DNA from: Mercenaria mercenaria
Taxonomy: Eukaryota; Mollusca; Bivalvia; Venerida; Veneridae
Assembly: GCF_021730395.1 (NCBI RefSeq)
Contig: NC_069369.1
Span: 63,701,501-63,765,500, forward strand
Reading direction: 5' to 3'
DNA: 64,000 nt
Shown: one piece after another, positions 46,035 through 56,800 of the stretch
How the letters are laid out: the number at the start of each line of letters is the position of its first letter
Numbering within the stretch: the first letter of the stretch is position 1
The notes under the pieces: generated by a model
The model's input: the letters and a program-made list of their open reading frames with translations, nothing else
What the model was told of the DNA's origin: nothing
The model's database searches: none
Translations under genes and position numbers: made by a program

Positions 46035-46460
46035 TTGGAACAAAATGTGAACAGTACATTTAGCACTATTGGGGCTAAACTGGAGAATTTTCATTTTTTG
46101 TTGGAAAAATTGACAACATCCCGCAATTTACCTCAGTATGGCAGGAGTGAAAGAGAGGGAAGTGTTTCTAGCCATTCAGGGGGAAATTTGTCGCCTTATA
46201 GTGGCTTGTCTCTCGATCCTGGACAAAAGATTTTATCACGTGCATGTTCAGACTCGGACGATTCTGATTTGTCGGATGTTGATACTAGTCACTTATCAAG
46301 TGGTAACAAGTCTGTGTTGTTGGGATTATTTAGGGAAGATCCAAACCCAGATCTGTAAAAAAGGACGGGATTTCTTTAGAGACTTGTCAAAAAGAATTTC
46401 TCGATTCAGTTTTACACACAAAACGTCTGAAAACTGTCTGCTTTTCAGGAAACTACAAAG
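46035..46460 (+). pseudogene. DIRS gag-like region
   Basis: The open stretch with GAKLENFHFLLEKL, a Ser-rich middle and DSDDSDLSDVD matches the acidic, Ser-rich gag-type ORFs that precede RT in DIRS elements. It is followed by the inserted tandem-repeat element. Confidence 0.55.
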
Positions 46461-46536
46461 GAGTGTTTTCTTTTAAATGATGAAACTTATACTTTTCTTA
46501 ACTCTTGATCCCATGATTAAGACACTGTTGACTAAC

Positions 46537-47077
46537 AAGAGGGCCAAGATGGCCCTAGGTTGCTCACCTGAGAAACACACCATAACACAACATATTAAAC
46601 AGAGTAAACATGTTTGACCTAGTGATTTCATGGAAAAAAATATTCTGACCAATTATCATTAAAATTGGAGCAAAAATCTAGAGTATAAGTAAGTATTTTC
46701 TTTGATTTGACCTAGTGACCTAGTTTTTAAACCCAGATGACCCATTTTCAAACTTGGCCTAGATTTCATCAAGCTAATCATTCTGACCAAACTTCATGAA
46801 GATTAATTGAAAAATACAGCCTCTATCGCATACACAAGGTTTTTCTTTGATTTGACCTAATGACCTAGTTTTTGATCCCAGATGACCCATTTTCAAACTC
46901 AGCTTAGATTTTATCAAGGTCATCATTCTGACAAAATTTCATTAAGATCAGTTGAAAAATACAGCCTCTATCGCATACACAAGCTAAATGTTGACAGACG
47001 ATAGACAGACGACAGACAGACGCCGGACATCGAGCGATCACAAAAACTCACCTGAGCATTGCTCAGGTGAGCTAAAA
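46537..47077. mobile_element. Tandem-repeat element nested in DIRS (pearl-like)
   Basis: It starts AAGAGGGCCAAGATGGCCC, has GGTTGCTCACCTGAG near the left, contains two to three units of TTTGACCTAGTGACCTAGTT, CCCAGATGACCCATTTTC and AATACAGCCTCTATCGCATA, a GACAGACGACAGACAG microsatellite near 46993-47020, and ends with the hairpin CTCACCTGAGC/GCTCAGGTGAG. It interrupts the DIRS gag region and is therefore younger than it. It encodes no protein. Confidence 0.8.
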
Positions 47078-47849
47078 ATGGATCAAACAAAACTACTTTT
47101 TCCAAATCTGGGGCGTCTTTAGTAAGCCAACCTCAAAAATCAATTGAAAAAAAAACAGCGTACTCCGGACAGATTGCTGCCAAAGTGGGTATTTCATCAG
47201 ATTTGAATCTTCTTCTCACCAGTGACGGAGTTTTGGATAAAGAGTTTGAACTTCTGCTGCAAGAACGTAAAGACAGGAACAAAAAGTAAGTGAAAAAAAT
47301 CCTACAGGATGAAGAGCTTGTTTGACTCTTCGTTAGATGCTAAACGTTTTTAGCCTGAAACGTCTAGAAATTCATCATACAGTTCTTTTCGTCCAGATGC
47401 CTTTAGGTCAGAGAAAAGATACCATTCTCAACACAGGTTTGATGACAGACCAAAATCATCAATGACAGGACAATCAAGAGAAATGTTCAAAACGCCATCA
47501 GCACTTCCTTGGTGAGGGTGAAGCAAAAGTTACATATAGTGACTGAATAAGTGTATTAACAAAATATCCGGAGATACCTGTAGGAGATCGTTAAAAAAAT
47601 TTCTTCAAAACTGGGAAAGAATAACTCAAGACAAATGTGTTTTATCAGTAATAATGAAAGGTAACAAAAACATGTTTCAGAGGTGACAAAGAAACAAAAG
47701 TCACTACAAAAATCTACCAATTATTCAAAAAGAAATAAATTCTTTTTTATAAAAAGGTATGATAGTTCCTGTACCTGTCAACAAGACATTGGAAGGTTTC
47801 TACAGTACTCTTTTTTCCGACTTCTGAACAAGTATCTCATCTCCAAAAG

Positions 47850-48880
47850 ATACATTTCAAACACCTTGAATACAGTACTCAATCATGCAATCTTCATAGA
47901 TCTACGAGATTCTTACTTTCACATTCATCCAAAACATCAAAAGTACCTCAGATTTTGTTTTAAAGGCCAGGCGTATCAGTTTACAGCCCTTTGTTTCGGT
48001 CCAACATCAGCACCAAGAGTGTTCACCAAAATAATAACAGTAGTTGCAGCATATTTAAGAATATGGCCGATAAGACACACATCTAGACGGCTGGTTTGCA
48101 CTAAATCAAACATTCAAGGGGGTGATTTTGGGCCGAAAAGGAATACTAAATACATTAGTGGAGCTAGTTTTTATGATCAATCTAACAAAATCAAATCTGA
48201 TTCCTACTCAGAATTTGGAGTACATAGGGGTTGTTTTCCATTTACATCAAGGTTTGGTATTCCCAACATAAACAAGAGTACTGGCAATCAAAAAGGCTAT
48301 TTTGAAAATTCAAAATGCTCCAAGCACAGCTTAGGATTATCTATTAGGTCTGATAGCACTATGTCTTCAATTATTCCCAAATGCGAGACTATTCATGCGA
48401 CCAATTCAACTACATTTGTTGAAACATTGGCATGCATCATTGCACAGCTTGGAGAAAGTAATTCCATTTTCTCGGGGTGTAATTTCCCACGTGAGTTGGT
48501 GGTTACAGGAAGTAAATATTCCAGCGGGAAAATCTTTTGTACCAGTCAAAACAGAGACAAAAATAACCACGGATGCTTCGCAGACTGGTTTGGGTGAGCA
48601 CATGAATAGTCAGAGAATTCAGGGTACATTGAACCACAACCAGAGTTTGTGGCACATAAATTGCTTGGAAATGCAAGCAGTCATTCTAACAGTCAAACAT
48701 TTCCTTCCACAATTGGTACATAAATCTGTTTTAATAAGGTCAGACAATCAGTCAGTGGTTCAGTTTCTAAACAAACAAGGTGGAACGAAGTCAACCCAGT
48801 TGTGTTCATTGACATGGGATCTCTGGAACAAAATTCAACTAAGAGCAGCTCACATTGCAGGCTTGAACAATCAATAAGCA
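47850..48880 (+). pseudogene. DIRS reverse transcriptase and RNase H region
   Basis: Reverse transcriptase phrases are FIDLRDSYFHIHP, HQKYLRFCFKGQAYQFTALC and FGPTSAPRVFTKII; RNase H phrases are TTDASQTGLGEH, LWHINCLEMQAVILTVKHF and LIRSDNQSVVQFLN, then RAAHIAGLNNQ. This wording is specific to DIRS-type RT/RNase H. The region is broken in several places. Confidence 0.85.
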
Positions 48881-49494
48881 GACAGTCTGAGTCGCAATAT
48901 TTTGTCTCAGACAGAATGGACATTAAATTTCAAATTGTTCAAAAACTGTTTCAACTTTTTTGGCGGGGGTGGGGGGGGGGGGGGTTTGGGGAGGGTTCCG
49001 TTGAACAAATCAGAACAAACAACAATTTTTTGCAGTTGATCGAAACACCCTCAAGCTTATACAGTGGATGCTCTTGCAGTATCTTGGGAAAAGATGTATA
49101 TGCTTTTCCACCGATCCCATTGATTCCAAAAGTACTGTCACATATGACACGGTTTCAGTGTCAGATCAGTCTCATTGCACCCCACTGGCCACGGAGACAT
49201 TGGTTTCCAAAACTGTTATATCTTCTTCCAGTTCAGAAAAATCTGTTATCACAGAACAAAATTCTCCATCCAAATCCAGAGAGTCTCAAACTGACTGCAT
49301 GGCTGTTATTAACAGACGTTATAAAGCAAAAAGGTTTTCTTCAAAAACAAGAAAATTACTGTCACAGTCATGGCGATCAGGTACCAGAAAAGATAACTCC
49401 TCCAAATTTAGAAAATTCAGTGGCTGGTGTGGTGAAAGTTAAATTGAACCGTATGCAATTTCTTTAGCACAGACAGCAGTGTTTTAACTGATCT

Positions 49495-50475
49495 GTTTTA
49501 TTCTGGTCCACAGTACAAAAACTATTGCAGGCTATAGATCTATGTTATCTGCAATTGCTGCATCTGATGATAACAAACCCATAGGTCAGCATCCAGACAT
49601 TATAAAATGAGCCGTGCCATGAGAAAACCAACATTGTGGGTATGCGACCAGCAAGGATCCAGACCAGCCTGCGCATCCGCGCAGTCTGGTCAGGATCCAT
49701 GCTGTTCGCTAATAGTTTCTCCAATTCCAATAGGCTTTAAAAGCGAACAGCATGGAGCCTGACCAGACTGACTGCGCGGATGCGCAGGCTGGTCCGGATC
49801 GATGCTGGTCGCATACCCACTATGTTGGTTTTCTCATGGCACGGCTCAAATTATTAAAAGCTGTGTTTAACTCAAGACTCCTGTTTCTAAGATTGTTCCT
49901 GAATGGGATTTACCAATTGTTTTACAGATTGAAGGAGTGGCCTTTTCAATTAATGAACAAAGCGCATTTGAAGTACATCACATGGAAAACAGTGTGTCTG
50001 GTTGCTGTAACTACATTCAGACGTTGTAGTGATATTCAGTCATTGACACTTGGTGAGGAAAATGTAAGCATACAGAAAAAAGGTATCACTTTTGTCAGGA
50101 AGGGACTTAGCAAGCAAGACAGAATTAATCATATTAGTCCAAACATTTTCATTCCTGCTTTTCCTGATTCCAAAACGTTCACTTGCCATTTATTTGAAGA
50201 AAACAGAAGAATTTAGACAAAATGGTGGTGATTAAACTAAACTCTTCATTTCATATGTTAAACCACATAAAGCAGTATCTACTCAAACCATTCCAAGGTG
50301 GTTAGTCAAGACAATTAAATATGCCTATAAAGAAAAAAACATAGATATGAAGATAAAAGGGCACTCTACTAGAGCAGTTATTCCTTCGTGGGTATTGTAT
50401 AAAGGTTTGTAAATGAAAAACATAATGAATGCAGCTGAGTGGACAAAGGAGTCCATATTTACAAGATCTTATTTG
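49495..50475 (+). pseudogene. DIRS tyrosine recombinase region
   Basis: GYRSMLSAIAASDD before, and VAVTTFRRCSDIQSLTL after, the inserted foldback element match the N-terminal and catalytic-arginine parts of DIRS tyrosine recombinases. GHSTRAVIP near 50357 fits the H-x-x-R box. These enzymes integrate the element without the duplication made by DDE integrases. The copy is broken and cut by the element at 49608. Confidence 0.75.
49608..49848. mobile_element. Foldback palindromic element, copy 3, nested in DIRS
   Basis: TGAGCCGTGCCATGAG to CTCATGGCACGGCTCA, 241 bp, inside the DIRS recombinase region. The host element reads on sensibly on both sides, which fixes the order of events: DIRS first, foldback later. 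Arms share the copy-specific pair GGGTATGC and GCATACCC. Confidence 0.92.
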
Positions 50476-50600
50476 CGAGAATCAAGAGTGAACTTCCTGG
50501 AGTAATTTTACATATCGGTGAGTTGCTCAGAGTAAATACTCGGAATTTTGATAGCTGAGATACTTCTTATTATAAAGAATCTGTGTGATGTGTTGTGTCT

Positions 50601-52906
50601 ACTACAATGTTGTAAATATAAGGGAAAAGGAGTTGGTTTTTCGTCAGCCTTTCAAGAAGAAAGCTGTGATATGTACAGATTATGGTTCACAGAGATTATT
50701 TTTCTCTTTGAAGAGGTAAGACAAGTTTTGTTATACCCACCCTTACAATTTTATATTGCTTTGGAATCTGAAATATCCAAAATGTATTTCAAGCAAGTAT
50801 AAGTGATGAAATGAAATTGTAAATTTTGTTTTCAAAATTACGTTTTATGAAAGAATAATACTTGCTTGATAGTGATAGGTCGACAATCGGCGACAATCAG
50901 ATAATCGTCGGCGTGGCATTAATGATGGCGATCGGCGACTTCACTTTTCCCTGACCGGTTAATTACTTGGCACCCTAAACGGATAATTTAATTGTTTCTG
51001 ACCTTTTTCTTTCTGGTATTTACGGTTCTTTGGGGTAATTACGCCAAGAGAACTACTCTACTGCAAAAATGGCTTCCTCAAACGTCTCAGAAGAATTCGA
51101 GGTCATCTATGATCACTCAGATTTTGGAGGATATATGGCTTTTACAAAATTAAGCCGGGAAAACCATCATTTCAAACTCTATACCGAAACTATACGAACA
51201 ATTTAACACTCATTACAATATTTACAAGTTTATTTACAGTGCTTTTTGAAACTGCCTATCTCTTTGTCGCAAAGATCTTCGAATTTAAGAATTGAACCAG
51301 GGTTTGTCTTTTGGTCGAATCAACGCCATATATGTAGGGATACATTGTTTTGCGATTTCTAAAAATTATGTATAGTGGATAGTTTCTGTCCCTGGTTCGA
51401 CCATCCTGTCACAATTAGAAGAATGATAATATTCAATTTCAACAAGATTAACGTAAAATATACATTTAACTGAAGCATGCAGATATAAGCCCCTACCATG
51501 CTGGACACGATTGATTCTGCCTTTGCGACCAGTGAAGATCATGAACAGCCTGCGCATCCGTGCAGTCTGGTCATGATCTACTCTGTTCGCCCTTCAGTCA
51601 GTATCGTTTTGGTAAGCACCCCTTTTAACAGTTAATGGTTTTGTCCAAATTAAAAGATGGACAAGTTCATTTTAGAAAATTAGCAGGGTAAGGGTTAGTG
51701 TTTCCCTGGAAATAATAAAACAATCAATCTTTATGTGTATCATGCCTTATCAGATAGTTATCAAAAAGTATTACTTATTGGCGGCTGGGCTAACTATCAA
51801 CATGTTCGAAATAGGTAAGCTAAAACTCTTGTTTTCTTCACTAACTCCGAAGTTTCAGTCGGTGTCTACCCAAGTTCTTCCACCATTTAATATTTTGATT
51901 AGAATTCTACATGTTCTTGTGACGTGATTTTATATCAGACCATGATTGACTATTCTACACACACACACACAAAAAAAGAAAAATGTTGTTTTTTTATCGG
52001 ACTAGAATAACCAATAGGCTTTAAATTTAAAGGAGACCTCACTAAAATTTTATGAATTATATCCACGGAGTTTCGGTGATTTTCTACTGCAGAAATGTTT
52101 GCAATCTTACTTCAAATTATTGATTGAACACCCCTCGTAGCTTTTTTAAAAAAGGCTGTATTTTTCGCTATGCGTATATTCAGAGATGCGAACTCTTACT
52201 TGAAATTATTGATTGAACTCCCCTCGTAGCTTTTTCAAAAAGGCTGTATTTGTTCGCTATGCGTATATTCGGAGATGCGCGTTAACGAGTTACAAATAGC
52301 GAATGATAAGATCTATTCAAGTCGTTTCTTTTTAAGCATGCGTTTGATATATTCGTCTCGACTGAACTAAATTATACATTATTCATATCAATGAGCTGCG
52401 ACACGCTGATGTTTGTTATAATACACCCGCAGGTAATAATACTTAGTTTCAACGTGAAATAAAAGTCAAACAGTAAAACAAAATAGATCTGCTTTATGGA
52501 CTCATTTTTGTATAAAACATAGCTGAACGATTTGAAATAAAATCTTTCGTGATACAGTTGTAAAGCTATATCAAAATTTTCAAGTTAACGTTACGTACTA
52601 CGAGGTCACTAAAAAAATAATGACAATCGCGCGCTTTCTCAAGTTTGACACGCAAGAAGCTCGTGTAAAAACACGTCGATGATAATGAATGAATGACTGA
52701 CTCCAGAGTTTTATTGAAATCCTGTACACTTAGGAAAATTTATTTTGCTATTAAAAACCAACAAAAATCTGAAATTAGAGCGTATGGTTTTTATAAATAC
52801 CTGCAAGACAGATACTCATTGATCTAATCATCTTATATGGGAAGTCCGCAGTATCAGAGAAATTGTTTACTGGCGGGTAGGTAAACTAAAATATGGTCTC
52901 AGGCAG
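50601..52906. other. Intergenic with minor repeats
   Basis: No gene. A foldback relic lies at about 51525-51605 (GCGACCAGTGAAGATCATG, CTGCGCATCCGTGCAG). A (CA)n run is at about 51957-51971. A duplicated block of about 95 bp covers 52097-52277, both copies containing AAATTATTGATTGAAC, CCCCTCGTAGC and CGCTATGCGTATATTC. Confidence 0.5.
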
Positions 52907-53048
52907 TGTTCGCTAACGATTTCTCTAATTGCAGTAGGGTTTGAGAGCGAACAGTATGGATCCTGGCCAGATTGCGCGGAAGCGCAGGCTGGTCTGGATC
53001 CATGCTGGTTGCAAATGCACTATGTTGGTTTTCTCATGGTGTGACTCA
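52907..53048. mobile_element. Foldback element, right half only (copy 5)
   Basis: Begins GTTCGCTAACGATTTCTC (the loop) and continues through the right arm to TTTTCTCATGGTGTGACTCA. The left arm is missing, so this is a deletion product. Confidence 0.85.
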
Positions 53049-53585
53049 ATTATTATGTTTATATAATGTAGTTTGATATAATAAAATATATGAGAAAACA
53101 GGTCTACATAGTTGATACGAAGCAAATTCGATTGTTAACTTAATCATTTTTCATTTTATAAAACAAGATTACCCGTTTAAAATGACGAAAATATCTTCTT
53201 TTTTTTACATTCAAATTGTACAATAAAGCGTTGCGCTATGTAATTTAGATCAACGAATACAAAAGCAAAACAGAAAACGCCCGGTTTAAAATACATTCTG
53301 TCACTAGATTTATGTCGTAGTACAGTTACTAGTTTATGCATGATTGATATTACGGATATTTATTTTTGCACATACCGGCACAAACTATTGCATTTATCAT
53401 TTTACGGCTTACATAAAACATTTAATAGTGTTCATTGTGTAAGTTTAAATCATTTGATTTGATAGATTTTTCAGTAACCAGTAACCATACATTTTATATT
53501 TTGACAAAAATCTGGACATTTACAAAATTGGCATTTTAGTATTGCAGTACCCGAACACAAACACAGAACTATAAAATTGTCAGAA
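53049..53585 (+). promoter_or_regulatory. Upstream region of SLC6 gene B
   Basis: A/T-rich sequence before the ATG at 53586. The frame upstream of the ATG is open for some distance and an acceptor-like TATTGCAG ends at 53547, so an untranslated or further coding exon could be spliced on here. No TATA or initiator could be singled out. Confidence 0.35.
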
Positions 53586-53811
53586 ATGGTAAAACGCTCG
53601 GAGATAGAAAACGAAGATATTTCACTGGATGGAAATTTCTTGTGTGATGGTAAAGGAGGAACTGTTCCATATGATCGAAATAATTCTAGTTTACATTTGA
53701 AGAGGGACCAGTGGTCCAGTAAATTGGATTTTATTCTTGCCTGTGTAGGGTGCGCTGTTGGACTCGGAAATATTTGGAGATTTCCATACCTGTGCTATAA
53801 GAATGGAGGAG
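53586..53811 (+). CDS. SLC6 gene B exon 1: N-terminus and TM1
   Basis: 226 bp from ATG, ending in phase 1 before GTATTT. It encodes the N-terminus, [16 protein letters not shown] (the W-x-x-K-x-D-F entry to TM1) and the [17 protein letters not shown] motif whose unwound part lines the ion and substrate sites. The ATG is the first in this frame after an open stretch. Confidence 0.92.
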
Positions 53812-56800
53812 GTATTTTATTCTAAAACAGTATTTAGGCTTATGTAAATGTCACAGGGTGAGAAAAATGAGCAGCCAGACCGGGACTCGAACCCGGGGCC
53901 TCGGAATACCGTTCCGATGCTCTACCGACTGAGCTACCCGGCCGCCTACACACTTTCTCCCCGTTTAATATCTAAATTCTATACCGTGACATATTTCCCC
54001 ACCATTTTGAAATTAGTTCTCGAATTTCAGGGGGTACTTTATGTATAAGCAATTACAGGCGTCGGAGACTAACCAGTGTAATGCCGTCAAGGTCAAATGT
54101 TGGGCGCCAAATGTAACAGGCTGAAAATACGTCAGGCCTGACCGGGAATCGAACCCGGGACCTCTCATACCTAAGGCGGACACTCTACCAAGTCGCTATA
54201 AAAGCTAGCTCGATCAATAGCAAGGAAGTATAAGTGCACTCTTATACTCTACCAAACTACATACACCCCTCCATTTTAGAATTTGTCCTCGAATTCCAGG
54301 AGTTTGAACCTCTGTTGGACGTTCAAAACTGTCCATTCATTACTACTGTTGAGTTATTTACGTTGGGCGCCAAAGGTTACAGGGTGAGAAAAATGTGCAG
54401 CCAAACCGGGACTCGAACCCGGGGCCTCGGAATACCGTTCCGATGCTCTACCGACTGAGCTACCCGATCGCCTGCACACTTTCTCCCCGTTAAATATTCA
54501 AATAAACCGAAAGTAATGGCGTAACCTCATTTATCCGGAAAACGTAGGAAAACGTAGAGTAATGCTTGGATTCGGCGTACGGAAACGAAAATCAGTTTAT
54601 GAATTAAGGCCAACCCGAGAGTAAATGTGTTAAAATGGCACTGGTACTATCTTTCTAAAGTTAAAATATGATATTAAAACATCTTACACATTAACGAATT
54701 CAAAATAATGTCTTAAAATTAGCTTGAAATAGGCCGTTCGCTTTATCATCCTGCAAATATAGCCAGATAAGTAGATTAAAACTGGTAGTAGGTGGTCTAT
54801 GAATGTGCACATCAACTTCTGCATACCAAAATGTTTGTCAGAATCTGTAGCTTTCAGAACTGCCTGATGCCAGTTTCTAGTCACTGGGCAAAGCCCTCAA
54901 ATTCAAGATGGCCGCCAAGATGGCCGCTGATACATGAAAATGACATCCAATATATAACATTGCAAAATAAAAGCATTTATCTGTTGTAAATTCATTTGGA
55001 ATTATTATAACATTTTTAAAGTTATAATTTGCAAAATTATATGTATACATGTAAATTGATATGAAATAAAACTTGTTTGCACATATTATACCAATTTTAT
55101 GTGGACTAAAATATGATGAATACTATTTTCTTGAACATACGGTCAATATACTTTGTTTGTGTGCTTCCATTTACTGTTGTACCTTACACTATGCAATCCC
55201 GAGTTGAACAAGTGATAATAAATTGTAATAACATTATTATTTTTTGAAGGGTACATCTAAATTATTGATAACAAACATATTTAAATGGGTGGGGTAATTC
55301 GATATTAAATATATTTAATGATAGGTGAAATCAGAAAGAAATTAATAGTCATCCTTTGTAATGTATACATCCTACTATATATTATCACTATCAAAACAAT
55401 ACAAAGTACGAAATATATATTTAGACGAAGTTTATTTTTAAAAATGGCTGCCAAGATGGCTGCCACAATGTTTTTGCACTGACTAATATTAGATACTGAC
55501 AACAACTTCTTTGTAGAATATGCTTCAGCTCGTTGATTTTCGTGCGCTATATCAGTCGTACATCAAATGACTATTCAATTGCATTGTGATTTATAGAGCA
55601 AATTGTAATATTTCTTTGACATTTATAAAATAAATGAAACAGCATATAGGTGTATACATGCATACCAGATATAGGTTATAAATATAAATATTTATATACA
55701 TATCTAATGAATACTTAATGATTAACAGTAGCATGTTGTCTTTTAAGCTCATCTGAGCACAAAATGCTCAGGGTGAGCTATTATGATCCGTCGTCCGTCC
55801 GTCCACACTTTCCTTTAAACAACATCTCCTCCTAAACCACCGGGCTAATTTTGATGAAAATTAAAGGGATGTTTTTTTGGATGATCGTCTTTAAAAATTA
55901 TGTTCAAAAAATTGAATTCCATACGTAACTCTTGTTGCCATGGCAACCGGAAGGAAAAACTTTAAAAATCTTCTCGTCCAAAACCAAAGGGCCTAAGCTT
56001 TGTTTTTTGGTATGTAGCATCATCTAGTGGTCCTCTACCAAGATTGTTCAAATTATGCCCCTGTGGTCAAATACGGTACTACCCTGGTGACTTATATAGG
56101 GAACAATTTGAAAATCTTCTTGTCCAAAATCACTGGGCTTAGCGCTTTGATATCTAGAATGTAGCATTATCTAGTGGTCTTCTACCATGATTGTTCAAAT
56201 TATCCCCCTAGGGTCAAAAAATACGGTCCTGCCCTGGGGGTCACTTTATATTGACTTATATAGGGGAAAACTTTGAAAATCTTCTTGTCCAAAACCACGG
56301 GGCCTAGTGCTTTGATATCTAGTATGTAGCATCATCTAGTAGGCACCTACCAAGATTGTTCAAACTATGTCACTAGGGTTAAATATGCCCCCGGGAGGCA
56401 CATGGTTCGTACAGACTTATATAGGGAAAACTATGAAAATCTTCGTGTACAAAACCACAGGGCCTGGGGCTTTGATATTTTGTATGTAGGATCATCTAGT
56501 GGTCTTCTACCAAAATGGTTCAAAGTCCCCCACTAGGGTCAAATATGGCCCGCCCTGAGTATCACATGGTTTATATAGACTTAATAAGGGAAAACTTTGA
56601 AAATATTTTGGTATAAAATCACATGGCCTAGGGTTTTGATATTTGGTATGTAGCATCCTGTAGTAATCCTTTACAAAGATTTTTCAAATTATACACATGG
56701 GGGCACATGGTATAAATAGACTTGTATAGGGAAAAACCTTAAAAAATTCTTGTCTTAAACCATAAGGCCTAGAGCGTAGATATTAAGTATATGGCATGCT

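Larger units (their letters stand above)
45840..50600 (+). mobile_element. DIRS-like tyrosine-recombinase retrotransposon, decayed
   Basis: Fossil element with a gag-like region near 46035, a reverse transcriptase/RNase H region at about 47850-48880, the LIAPHWPRR phrase near 49170 that follows RNase H in DIRS elements, and a tyrosine recombinase region at about 49500-50470. Order and wording fit DIRS1-like elements of fish and molluscs. It has many breaks (clearly more than five) and two later insertions, at 46537-47077 and 49608-49848. Terminal repeats were not identified, so both borders are approximate. It is much older than the Gypsy element. Confidence 0.8.
53849..54526 (-). mobile_element. 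Miniature LTR element (TRIM-like), three tRNA-bearing LTRs
   Basis: Read on the minus strand, the order is LTR (54526-54375), 109-bp internal segment, LTR (54265-54112), 120-bp internal segment, LTR (53991-53849). Each internal segment starts with TTTGGCGCCCAAC, a typical tRNA primer-binding site placed just after an LTR, and ends with AAAATGGWGGGG, a purine tract placed just before the next LTR. LTRs start TG and end CA in the clearest copies (TGTCAC...GTGACA at 53849-53991). No coding capacity exists. Every LTR contains a tRNA-like sequence. The element looks structurally whole, old and diverged. Confidence 0.75.

Noticed and set aside
53872-53945. Functional tRNA-Thr gene on the minus strand
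   Set aside because: The fold and boxes are good, but the base before the anticodon is not U and an almost identical copy with the same flanks sits 530 bp away inside another LTR, so a captured promoter is more likely.
54112-54200. Functional tRNA-Leu or tRNA-Ser gene
   Set aside because: The acceptor stem is poor and the sequence lies within a TG...CA-bounded repeat.
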